Part shown: piece after piece, positions 1 to 6,086 of the stretch
How positions within the stretch are numbered: position 1 is the stretch's first letter
Layout of the letters: each line of letters begins with the position of its first letter
Origin: Abditibacteriales bacterium
GTDB taxonomy: Bacteria > Armatimonadota > Abditibacteriia > Abditibacteriales > JANWYM01
Assembly (NCBI GenBank): GCA_025055355.1
Contig: JANWYM010000206.1
Location: forward strand, 1-7,273
Length of the DNA stretch: 7,273 nt
Reading direction: 5' to 3'
Program-made: the position numbers and the translations under genes
The notes under the pieces: generated by a model
Databases searched by the model: none
What the model saw: only the letters and a program-made list of their open reading frames with translations
Told to the model about the DNA's origin: nothing

Positions 1-847
1 CACCGCCATACCACGGCTGGTCTATGAGGAAGGCGATATAAAGAGTAACACCTTCACCGGACAGATACGTTCCGGTGACAGGTCCACGAACGCCGGCAGC
101 TTTTAACCTCTTTGCCATGTCGTGAGCCTGCATCATCTCAACTGGAAACTCTACCCCTTGCCCTTTGAGTGTGCGAGGGAGAATGGAGCGGGGATGATTG
201 GCAAAAGAGAACGCAAAAAGGATGAGTCCAATCAGCCGGGGCACGTTAAGTTTCTTGCGGGCGTCACGAGCCAGTGAGACTACTATGCCCGTGCTGGCAG
301 CGAGAAGAAAGGGATAGACCGGATAATAGTATCGCTGCTCGTATGCAAAAACAGGGAGGTAGATAGCAGGGATACATATCACAGGCAACCCAGCCCATCG
401 CCACCGTTCCACTGCCATATTTCTACGCCAGGGGGTGTGAATCAAGAACCCGCAGAGGGCAGCACATAGTCCTAAACGCAGCCAGTCGAACCCTGATAGA
501 ACATCAACCGCTCTCTTGGCGTTGTAGTAAATTAACTTCAACTGATGCTTGGCATATCTCAGGTTCTCAAAAGGGGACCAGAAAGCGTATAACTTGGGGT
601 CGGGGTCCTCCCAGGCAGTGATTCGTCCCGGTTCAGGGACGTGAAACGTTCGATATAGAGGATGGTGCCGTTCCACGTCTGGAGGTCCCACGATAGCGTG
701 GCTGATCTTGCCGCTGGTAGAGATAACAAAGCCGCGATATTTCAAGGAGAGCGTAAGGATCCATGGAGCAGCGACCAAGGCAAAGCCAAGCAAGGTGATG
801 CTCAACCCTCGCAAGACTATATCACGGCGACTCAATCGGCTCATCAC
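1..847 (-). CDS. C-terminal part of GT39-like membrane glycosyltransferase, downstream of an in-frame TAG; runs off the window
   Basis: Seen: the minus strand is open for 282 codons from the codon just after a TAG (848-850) to the window edge, in the same frame as the upstream glycosyltransferase half. It begins GTG-ATG-AGC, but no Shine-Dalgarno sequence precedes it. The product starts with a basic loop (MSRLSRRDIVLRG), then a membrane segment ending in a VAAPWILTLSLKYRGF-type stretch, then an extracytoplasmic loop carrying HAIVGP, RITAWEDP and FWSPFEN. At least four more hydrophobic segments follow, one with an EQRYYYPVYPFLL motif. Known: this order matches the middle and C-terminal part of bacterial GT39/ArnT-like glycosyltransferases that use polyprenyl-phosphate sugars. 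Inferred: it is the continuation of the 848-1498 product, so the gene is either a nonsense-mutated pseudogene, a readthrough gene or a split gene. The 3' end is not in the window. Base composition is lower in G+C than in the sugar-nucleotide genes. Confidence 0.8.
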   Translation of the reverse strand, partial: MMSRLSRRDIVLRGLSITLLGFALVAAPWILTLSLKYRGFVISTSGKISHAIVGPPDVERHHPLYRTFHVPEPGRITAWEDPDPKLYAFWSPFENLRYAKHQLKLIYYNAKRAVDVLSGFDWLRLGLCAALCGFLIHTPWRRNMAVERWRWAGLPVICIPAIYLPVFAYEQRYYYPVYPFLLAASTGIVVSLARDARKKLNVPRLIGLILFAFSFANHPRSILPRTLKGQGVEFPVEMMQAHDMAKRLKAAGVRGPVTGTYLSGEGVTLYIAFLIDQPWYGG

Positions 848-850
848 CTA
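848..850 (-). other. In-frame amber codon splitting the GT39-like gene
   Basis: On the minus strand the reading is GCA-CTC-TAG-GTG-ATG-AGC. The frame is open on both sides, for 216 codons before and 282 after. TAG also ends the dehydrogenase (5044-5046) and acyltransferase (4292-4294) genes at family-typical lengths, so TAG is a normal stop here and general recoding is unlikely. A single CAG-to-TAG or TGG-to-TAG change would account for it, as would a sequencing error. Confidence 0.85.
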
Positions 851-1498
851 GAGTGCAGCAATGCCGATGCTTATGCCAAAAGCCAACGGGAAAGCGACCG
901 ACTTGGTTAAGTAGGCTGCTCCCCATAGTATGCCCGCCAACAGCTGTGTGCGACGACTTTCAATCCATCGTGGTGATACCATTTGGCTGATGGCTAGCGC
1001 CATTATACCTCCTAACAATAAATCAGGGCTTATCCTCACGACCGACCAATTCGTGCTGGCGACTGCAGCAATCCATGTCCCCAGCACGACTCCCGCCGGG
1101 TGAACTTGCAGACTTCGCAAAACGCATACACAACCCAGAAGAAATATCACAGCCGACAACCCCATTGCTATCCGCGCTGCGTCCTGCGGCTGTGCGACCA
1201 GTCCCAGAAAAGGCGTCATGAGCCAACTCAACAGGGGCCCAAAGTAGCCAGAAACCGCCAGGTCAAATCGCCTCTGGGCATAATAGGAGGCTATTCTGAT
1301 ATACACTACGCCATCAAAATTAATCAGTTGCCAAGTATGCCAGAGGGCGATGGTAAGAAGGATAATCTGACAGACTATCGCCCCAGTGATACCGATGAGG
1401 ACCGCGCGGCGTTGGCGAGCCGAGGCGGGTGCTGGCGTGAAATCGGGTTCAACGGATGGCGCTACGCCATAAGTTATAGCAGAGAGGGACGACATCAC
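848..1498 (-). CDS. N-terminal part of GT39-like membrane glycosyltransferase, ended by TAG
   Basis: This 216-residue product has a short N-terminal tail, then about six membrane segments (near residues 32-55, 85-102, 108-128, 133-150, 158-174 and 186-213). An acidic NFDGVVYIRIA motif (Asp62) follows the first segment, and RISPDLLLG (Asp159) lies later. Known: PMT/ArnT-type (GT39, GT-C fold) enzymes carry a catalytic Asp in the first extracytoplasmic loop and transfer sugars from polyprenyl phosphates. Such proteins usually exceed 450 residues, so this one is about half length. The frame is closed by TAG at 848-850 and continues open beyond it with the expected remainder of the family. The start is GTG at 1498 or the adjacent ATG at 1495. 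A GAGGA sequence at 1505-1509, overlapping the TGA of the SGNH gene, suits either and suggests translational coupling. Acceptor and donor sugars cannot be told from sequence. Confidence 0.85.
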   Translation of the reverse strand: MMSSLSAITYGVAPSVEPDFTPAPASARQRRAVLIGITGAIVCQIILLTIALWHTWQLINFDGVVYIRIASYYAQRRFDLAVSGYFGPLLSWLMTPFLGLVAQPQDAARIAMGLSAVIFLLGCVCVLRSLQVHPAGVVLGTWIAAVASTNWSVVRISPDLLLGGIMALAISQMVSPRWIESRRTQLLAGILWGAAYLTKSVAFPLAFGISIGIAAL

Positions 1499-1504
1499 TT
1501 CGAG

Positions 1505-1509
1505 TCCTC
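1505..1509 (-). promoter_or_regulatory. Shine-Dalgarno sequence of the GT39-like gene
   Basis: GAGGA on the minus strand lies 6 bases before the GTG at 1498 and 9 bases before the ATG at 1495. It overlaps the TGA stop of the SGNH gene (1508-1510). Ribosomes ending there could re-initiate directly, which supports co-translation of the two membrane proteins. Confidence 0.65.
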
Positions 1510-3085
1510 AGTTGTCTTTGCCTCTTTTCGTATGTTGACGTGGCAACAGCTTCATGTCCATAATCCTGCGGTAAATCGCCTCCGCTGCGATGCGGTGTCC
1601 CTCCTCGTTCCAGTGGGGGTCTACATCAAAGTAGACTTTCTGTCCACGTTCTTCCCGTTCCACCAGCAGCGGGCGCAGGTCGAGATAGTCTATCCTGTTT
1701 CGCTGACATATAGTCCGCGCTCGTTCATACACATACGGAAACGGTGGCGGCAGCGGATCGCTCGGTCTCACATCCTGACGCTGAGGTATCAAGACGACCA
1801 GAAACCCCGCTTGCATCTCTTGACAGCGGTGTTGTATTGCTTTGAGCAGAGCCTCCGTGACCTCCTCGCCAGGCAGCGGCTGATGCGGCACGCTGTCCGG
1901 GGAGAAGGCAACATGGGAGGGGTTAGGGATCTGCCAGGCTGGCTCCCGCACTTCGTTCTGTCGGTGAGCGTCTTTCTGAGATTCGTCTTTTCTCCACTTC
2001 CGTTTGATGAGTCGCGCCAGACGGTAGGTATACAAGTGACGATCGAGAAGTTTCTCCAGCGAGGGTGGCGCTCTTCGGCGACGATTGCGCGGCACAGGAA
2101 CGCCATGCAATACGAGGTTTCCTCCCTTCAGGGTAAACCAGGGCTTCGGGTAATCCTCGCCCAGGGAGGTGTCCACGTTGTCATCAAAATCGTTCACGTA
2201 GAAGCCGAGAATGACGAGGTCGGGACGATACTTGACGCCCTCCTCGCGCAACCACAACCACTGCTGCGCCGTGCCGTATCCGGCGACCGCTGCATTGATG
2301 ACCTCAGCACCTTGCAACAACTCATTCTCCATCACCTCCGTAAAGACCTTTGACTGGTCAACGCCATGCCCCCATGTAAACGAATCACCCAAGCAAAGAA
2401 TGCGCTTGACCCCTGAACGCCGTTTATAACTGTATTCCCGGTCGCGTAGTCCTCTGCTGTTAATCTTGACAAGATGGTCAAACTCGTAAGACTTATGATA
2501 GCCCGCGCTGCGAGGCCGGTTTGCCCACCCCAGCAGCGGATCATATCGAAAGAACTCATACATGGTGACGCGCGGCCAGAGGGCTGGTGGCGCCTTGACG
2601 CGCAGAGCCATTTCACACACCCCGATGGCACATAGAACGCCAATCCCCATCAGCGCCACGCCCGAGACAAGTGACTGCCAGCGGTTAAATAACTTCTGGT
2701 TCCAAACGTGTAGGAGCGCTCCCGTCGCTAAAAAACTGTGGACGACGAGGACGAAGAAGTAGACGCCACCCAGTCCGTCAAAGATCACCGCGTGCCGCTG
2801 GGCAAAAATCACCAGAGCCGCGAGCGATATCCAGCCGACGGTTAATGCAAACGCCAGCGCGTTGGGGAAGTCCTCCCCTCTACGGCGCGGCAGGAACGCG
2901 AGGGCGACGAATGGAAGCAACAGGACGCCATGCACCACCATATACAGAAAATGGCTCCACGAATAGCGGTGAAGAATCAAGGGGCGGTATGAGGTGTAGG
3001 TGACGAGATAGTAACCGCACCATACCATCAACAGAAGCGTCAGCCCAGCAATCAGACGGAGGACGGTTTGAGACTTGACAGTCAT
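1508..3085 (-). CDS. Membrane-anchored SGNH/GDSL-family hydrolase or O-acyltransferase
   Basis: The 525-residue protein has two parts. The N-terminal third carries five predicted membrane segments (about 9-29, 46-66, 76-95, 105-127 and 138-158). Positive charges at the N terminus, at PRRR (66-69) and around NQKLFNRW (129-136) place the C-terminal domain outside the cytoplasm. That domain shows SGNH blocks: GDSFTWG with nucleophile Ser235, AAVAGYGT around Gly269, YVNDFDDN with Asn298, and DPHWNEEGH with Asp489 and His491. INSRGLRD (208-215) is common in SGNH proteins of polysaccharide loci. Known: the family includes esterases and acetyltransferases acting on exopolysaccharides and cell walls. 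Inferred: it adds or removes acyl groups on the glycan made by this locus. A basic, proline-rich stretch (about 333-405) is likely a flexible insert. The ATG at 3085 has no clear Shine-Dalgarno sequence. The substrate is unknown. Confidence 0.88.
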   Translation of the reverse strand: MTVKSQTVLRLIAGLTLLLMVWCGYYLVTYTSYRPLILHRYSWSHFLYMVVHGVLLLPFVALAFLPRRRGEDFPNALAFALTVGWISLAALVIFAQRHAVIFDGLGGVYFFVLVVHSFLATGALLHVWNQKLFNRWQSLVSGVALMGIGVLCAIGVCEMALRVKAPPALWPRVTMYEFFRYDPLLGWANRPRSAGYHKSYEFDHLVKINSRGLRDREYSYKRRSGVKRILCLGDSFTWGHGVDQSKVFTEVMENELLQGAEVINAAVAGYGTAQQWLWLREEGVKYRPDLVILGFYVNDFDDNVDTSLGEDYPKPWFTLKGGNLVLHGVPVPRNRRRRAPPSLEKLLDRHLYTYRLARLIKRKWRKDESQKDAHRQNEVREPAWQIPNPSHVAFSPDSVPHQPLPGEEVTEALLKAIQHRCQEMQAGFLVVLIPQRQDVRPSDPLPPPFPYVYERARTICQRNRIDYLDLRPLLVEREERGQKVYFDVDPHWNEEGHRIAAEAIYRRIMDMKLLPRQHTKRGKDN

Positions 3086-3154
3086 AAGGATACTGGATCA
3101 ACTCACACGACTCAGGGGACGTTCGCCACAACTTGGGATATGGCTCTGTCTTGT
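3086..3154. other. Spacer between aminotransferase and SGNH genes
   Basis: This 69-base spacer holds no open frame of note, no strong hairpin followed by a T-run, and no Shine-Dalgarno sequence for the SGNH gene. It is the only spacer of more than 60 bases in the window in which no repeat structure was found. A weak promoter cannot be excluded. Confidence 0.4.
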
Positions 3155-4261
3155 TCAATCGGCGGCGGACTGACGAATTTGTTGGCAAACAAACTCCACC
3201 TGCTTGGATGTTATCTCTGCAAACATCGGCAGGGAAATGATGCGCGGTGCGAGGGATTCGGTCACGGGCAGCGCGCCGCGCGGAACACCCAACGATTCGT
3301 AGCACGGCTGCAGGTGCACTGGAGTCGGGTAGTGCAACCCCGCCGCGATGCCCTGTTCACGCAGAGCAGATAACAACGCATCGCGGCGCGGGTGTTGAAT
3401 GACGTAGAGGTGATAGACGTGGGTTCGGTCGGCGGCGGCGTAAGGGGTGATGACGCTGTCCACCGCTTTTAGCCACTCGTCATACCACCGGGCCGCTCGT
3501 TGCCGCGCCGCGTTCCAGTCGTCCAGATGCCGCAACTTCACCCGCAGCACAGCGGCTTGCAGTGTGTCGAGGCGGCGGTTGTAGGCTAAGAAAACATGAT
3601 GATATTTCTCGCGCTGACCGTAGTTGCGCAGCATCCGCACCTTCTCAGCAACCGCCGCGTTGTTGGTGACCAACATCCCGCCGTCACCGTAGGCGCCCAG
3701 GTTTTTGCCGGGGTAGAAACTGAAGCACCCCGCGTCTCCCAACGCGCCGACGCGCCTGCCCTTGTAGCGCGCCCCATGCGCTTGGCAGGCGTCCTCGATG
3801 ACAACCAGATGGTGCTTGCGGGCAATCGCCAAAATCGCGTCCATGTCGGCGGGTTGTCCGTAGAGATGCACCGGCAGAATCGCCTTGGTGCGCGGCGTGA
3901 GGGCGGCTTCCACTTGGGTAACGTCCATCGTGTAGGTTTTGGGGTCAACGTCCACAAACACCGGGCGCGCCCCCGTGAAGGAGATGGCGGACACGCTGGC
4001 GATGAAGGTGTGCGACACGGTGATAACTTCATCGCCTTCGCCGATGCCGAACGCTCGCAGCGCGAGTTCCAGCGCGGAGATGCCCGAGTCCACCCCAACG
4101 GCGTATTTGGCTTCGCAATAGCGGGCGAACTCCTCCTCGAACCGTTCTACGTCCTTGCCCAAAATGAAATCGGCGTCGGCGACAACGCGGCGCATCGCCT
4201 CGTCCACTTCCGCCGCGATGGTTTGATGCTGGGCTTTGAGGTCAATAAATGGGACGTTCAT
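3155..4261 (-). CDS. DegT/DnrJ/EryC1 PLP-dependent sugar-nucleotide aminotransferase (WbpE/WlbC-like)
   Basis: The 368-residue product has the usual length and motif order of the DegT/DnrJ/EryC1 family (fold-type I). It opens with VPFIDLKAQ. GVDSGISALELALRA (56-70) is the phosphate-binding region. VVIEDACQAHGA (153-164) holds Asp157, expected to contact the PLP ring nitrogen. CFSFYPGKNLGAYGDGG (179-195) holds Lys186, the expected Schiff-base lysine. GLHYPTPVHLQPCY lies near the C terminus. Known: WbpE/WlbC use glutamate to aminate the C3 keto group of a UDP-3-keto-GlcNAc uronate. The neighbouring dehydrogenase and hexapeptide acyltransferase support the same role here. The alternative is a GnnB- or FdtB-like enzyme acting on another 3-keto sugar nucleotide. 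The protein should be cytoplasmic. The ATG at 4261 lies 30 bases after the acyltransferase stop, and no good Shine-Dalgarno sequence is visible. Confidence 0.93.
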   Translation of the reverse strand: MNVPFIDLKAQHQTIAAEVDEAMRRVVADADFILGKDVERFEEEFARYCEAKYAVGVDSGISALELALRAFGIGEGDEVITVSHTFIASVSAISFTGARPVFVDVDPKTYTMDVTQVEAALTPRTKAILPVHLYGQPADMDAILAIARKHHLVVIEDACQAHGARYKGRRVGALGDAGCFSFYPGKNLGAYGDGGMLVTNNAAVAEKVRMLRNYGQREKYHHVFLAYNRRLDTLQAAVLRVKLRHLDDWNAARQRAARWYDEWLKAVDSVITPYAAADRTHVYHLYVIQHPRRDALLSALREQGIAAGLHYPTPVHLQPCYESLGVPRGALPVTESLAPRIISLPMFAEITSKQVEFVCQQIRQSAAD

Positions 4262-4273
4262 CGCGTCACACCC

Positions 4274-4289
4274 GAAGTCTGGCGACTTC
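4274..4289. repeat. Small perfect hairpin between acyltransferase and aminotransferase genes
   Basis: GAAGTC (4274-4279) and GACTTC (4284-4289) are perfect inverted copies around a TGGC loop. The hairpin fills much of the 30-base spacer, starting 2 bases past the acyltransferase stop codon on the transcribed strand. No T-run follows, so a terminator is unlikely. It could be an RNA-stability element or a copy of a dispersed intergenic repeat. Confidence 0.6.
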
Positions 4290-4291
4290 AG

Positions 4292-4936
4292 CTACGACAT
4301 CCGCTCCCGCGTCCTGACATCCTTCCCTCCCACGTAGGGCGTGATGATGTCAAACGGGCAGGTCAACTCGTCCACGTGCTTGCGCGGCTTGGCGGGGTTG
4401 CCGTAGGCGAGGGTGTAAGGAGGGATGTCTTGCGTCACTACGCTCCCCGCGCCGATGAGCGCGCCTTCGCCGATGGTGACGTGCGAGAGAATCGTGACGT
4501 TCACGCCCACGCGGCAGCCTTTTTTGAGCGTCGGTCCCTGCATACATTTCGTGCATATCGGGTGCGGGTCGTTGGCAGTCATCACGCCGGGGGCTAAGAA
4601 CACGTCGTCCTCAATGGTCGTGAACTGCGCGATGTAAACGTTGTTGTGAATCCGCACGTGGTTGCCGATTGTGCAGCCGTAGTCCACACAGGAGTTGTTC
4701 CATATCGCGAAATGGTCGCCGATGCGGTTCTCCTCGCGGATGACGACGTTATGCCCCGTCTCGAGGTAGTCGCCGATGACGGTGTTGGTGTAAATGACCG
4801 TTCCCGTGCGGATGCGCGCGTGGCTGCCGATGCGCGTGGGCAAAACCTCCATGGGACGCCCCGAACGGTAGCCTAAATAGACGTGCGGGTCAAGGTGGCA
4901 GTCCTCCCCTAAGACGACCAGTGACTCTTGCATCAT
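4292..4936 (-). CDS. Left-handed beta-helix (hexapeptide repeat) acyltransferase, WbpD/WlbB-like
   Basis: The 214-residue protein is made almost wholly of hexapeptide-type turns ([LIV]-G-x-x-x-x), for example TRIGSHARIRTGTVIYTNTVIG (34-55), then GNHVRIHNNVYIAQFTTIEDDVFLAPGV and VTIGEGALIGAGSVVTQDIPPYTLAYGNPAK. The ending VxQDIPPYTLAYGNPAK is the standard acetyl-CoA-site turn. An external loop, TANDPHPICTKCMQGP (120-135), replaces the TNDxxPR loop of WbpD and QdtC relatives and brings in Cys128 and Cys131. Known: WbpD/WlbB acetylate the 3-amino group of UDP-GlcNAc(3NH2)A. The flanking dehydrogenase and aminotransferase genes make this the best guess. Sialic-acid- or Qui3N-type acetylation are alternatives. 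Two adjacent ATG codons (4936 and 4933) can start it, and no strong Shine-Dalgarno sequence is visible. It should be a cytoplasmic trimer. Confidence 0.9.
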   Translation of the reverse strand: MMQESLVVLGEDCHLDPHVYLGYRSGRPMEVLPTRIGSHARIRTGTVIYTNTVIGDYLETGHNVVIREENRIGDHFAIWNNSCVDYGCTIGNHVRIHNNVYIAQFTTIEDDVFLAPGVMTANDPHPICTKCMQGPTLKKGCRVGVNVTILSHVTIGEGALIGAGSVVTQDIPPYTLAYGNPAKPRKHVDELTCPFDIITPYVGGKDVRTRERMS

Positions 4937-4955
4937 TGACTCAGACGTCGCATAT

Positions 4956-5042
4956 CTTCCGTCAACGGATGACCACTGACCACAAGACCACTAACCACAG
5001 GACAACGAGACCATAGGTCAATGGTCGTCCGTTGACGGGAAG
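4956..5042. repeat. Large near-perfect inverted repeat (possible MITE/REP-like element)
   Basis: The left arm 4956-4981 (starting CTTCCGTCAACGGATGACCA) and right arm 5016-5042 (starting GGTCAATGGTCGTCCGTTGA) are inverted copies. They differ by two substitutions and one extra G in about 26 bases. A 34-base A/C-rich loop separates them. The element begins just after the dehydrogenase stop (5044-5046) and ends 19 bases before the acyltransferase start. There is no T-run, so it does not look like a classical terminator. In RNA it would form a long stem between two co-oriented genes. Confidence 0.8.
4971..5000. repeat. Two 15-base direct tandem copies inside the inverted repeat
   Basis: GACCACTGACCACAA (4971-4985) is followed directly by GACCACTAACCACAG (4986-5000), with 13 of 15 bases identical. 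The unit itself is built from a shorter ACCAC motif. The duplication spans the inner end of the left arm and the loop. Confidence 0.65.
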
Positions 5043-5043
5043 C

Positions 5044-6060
5044 CTATATGACCACCTTCACCGGCGCGCCGTTCTGCATGAGGGATTGGTCAATGCTGGT
5101 CATCACCTTCACAACGTCCAGCCCGTTGCCCCCATCGGAGAGCGGCGGCTTGCCGTGCGCGACGCAGTCCAGAAAATGCGCGCCCAAGTTTTTAAGCGGC
5201 TCGCTGGTATCCACGCGCGGGCTGATGATGTCGCCGTCGCGCACGAGCAGGCGGTATTCGCCGAAACTTCCCGCCTCCAATTCGGACTGAGCGATGCCCT
5301 TCTCGTAGATGCGCACCCGCTCGACGTTGTTGAGGTCGTCGAACACCACGCGCCGCTGGCTGCCGACGACGACGACTTCGCGCACCTTGTTCGGGTCCAC
5401 CCAACTGACGTGCACGTTGGCGATGACGCCGTCCGCGTAGTGCAGGGTGGCGAACCCCACGTCCTCTCGCCCGTTGTTCAACACCCGCGCCCCGACGGCG
5501 CTGACCCACTGCGGGCAATCATCGAGCAGGTAGTTGAAAATCGCCACATCGTGCGACGCCAAATCCCACAGCGCGTTGACGTCGCGGCGGACGGGACCCA
5601 TGTTGGTGCGCGTGGCGTGCAGGTAGTAGACCTTGCCGAAGTCCTCCCGCGCCATCAACTCTTTAACCTTGCGGATGCCGGGGTTGTAGAGGAAGGTATG
5701 CCCCACCATCAACACGCGCCCCTGTTGCTGGGCGGTTTTGACCAACGCTTCCCCGTCCTCGACCGTCGTCGTCAGCGGCTTTTCCACCAACACATGCTTG
5801 CCGAGCAGTAAACATTGCTGGGCAATGGCGAAGTGCGTGGTCGCCGGTGTGGCGATGACGACGGCGTCCACCCACTTGTTGTTGACTGCCTCCTCCCAGT
5901 CCGACGTGGTGGGGATGAGGGGAAAACGTTCGCGCACCGCCCGCAGGCGTTCCTCACTCGTGTCGCACGCCAGCACAACTTTGGAATCGGGCAGTTCGCT
6001 GAACACGCGCACGTAGTTGATGCCCCAGTAACCGCAGCCGACAACGGCGATATGAATCAT
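5044..6060 (-). CDS. Gfo/Idh/MocA-family NAD-dependent sugar-nucleotide 3-dehydrogenase (WbpB/WlbA/GnnA-like)
   Basis: The 338-residue protein starts with a Rossmann fold, IAVVGCGYWGINYVRVF (4-20, GxGxxG), with Asp33 ending the second strand. VIATPATTHF (68-77) and HVLVEKPLTTT (89-99, Lys94) are the family signatures. VGHTFLYNPGIRK and NALWDLASHDVAIFNYLL (162-179) carry the expected catalytic residues, including His170. Known: WbpB/WlbA oxidise C3 of UDP-GlcNAcA with tightly held NAD, and GnnA does the same to UDP-GlcNAc. The product feeds the aminotransferase encoded two genes on. The enzyme acts in the cytoplasm. The ATG at 6060 has a clear Shine-Dalgarno sequence (6067-6071). Length is normal and no residue looks missing. 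Whether the substrate has a C6 carboxylate cannot be decided without the UDP-GlcNAc 6-dehydrogenase gene, which is not in the window. Confidence 0.92.
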   Translation of the reverse strand: MIHIAVVGCGYWGINYVRVFSELPDSKVVLACDTSEERLRAVRERFPLIPTTSDWEEAVNNKWVDAVVIATPATTHFAIAQQCLLLGKHVLVEKPLTTTVEDGEALVKTAQQQGRVLMVGHTFLYNPGIRKVKELMAREDFGKVYYLHATRTNMGPVRRDVNALWDLASHDVAIFNYLLDDCPQWVSAVGARVLNNGREDVGFATLHYADGVIANVHVSWVDPNKVREVVVVGSQRRVVFDDLNNVERVRIYEKGIAQSELEAGSFGEYRLLVRDGDIISPRVDTSEPLKNLGAHFLDCVAHGKPPLSDGGNGLDVVKVMTSIDQSLMQNGAPVKVVI

Positions 6061-6066
6061 CGGTTC

Positions 6067-6071
6067 ACCTC
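6067..6071 (-). promoter_or_regulatory. Shine-Dalgarno sequence of the dehydrogenase gene
   Basis: GAGGT on the minus strand lies 6 bases before the ATG at 6058-6060. It is one of only two clear ribosome binding sites in the window and fixes the start of this gene. Confidence 0.75.
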
Positions 6072-6086
6072 GTTGAACGTTCCAAC
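6071..6086. repeat. Degenerate octamer copies upstream of the dehydrogenase gene
   Basis: CGTTGAA followed by CGTTCCAA resembles the CGTTGGAA and CGTTCTAA units of the array at the far end of the window. It also forms an imperfect palindrome centred on GAACGTTC (6075-6082). It lies directly beside the ribosome binding site of the dehydrogenase gene. The link to the main array is inferred from similarity over only 15 bases. Confidence 0.4.

Noticed and set aside
848..850. Genome-wide recoding of TAG as an amino acid
   Set aside because: TAG ends the dehydrogenase and acyltransferase genes at family-typical lengths, so it works as a normal stop in this window.
1100..2353. 417-codon open frame on the plus strand
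   Set aside because: It lies antisense to both the SGNH and glycosyltransferase genes and crosses their junction. Its translation has no recognisable domain, while the minus-strand frames carry full family motifs.
3596..4597. 333-codon open frame on the plus strand
   Set aside because: It is antisense to the aminotransferase and acyltransferase genes. It is explained by high G+C at third codon positions, and its protein is compositionally biased (Arg, Val, His, Asp) with no known motif.
4956..5042. Rho-independent terminator
   Set aside because: The stem is long enough, but no T-run follows it on the transcribed strand, and the acyltransferase gene continues the same pathway 19 bases on.
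5032..5811. 259-codon open frame on the plus strand
   Set aside because: It mirrors the dehydrogenase gene, which has all its family signatures, and it has no ribosome binding site or recognisable product.
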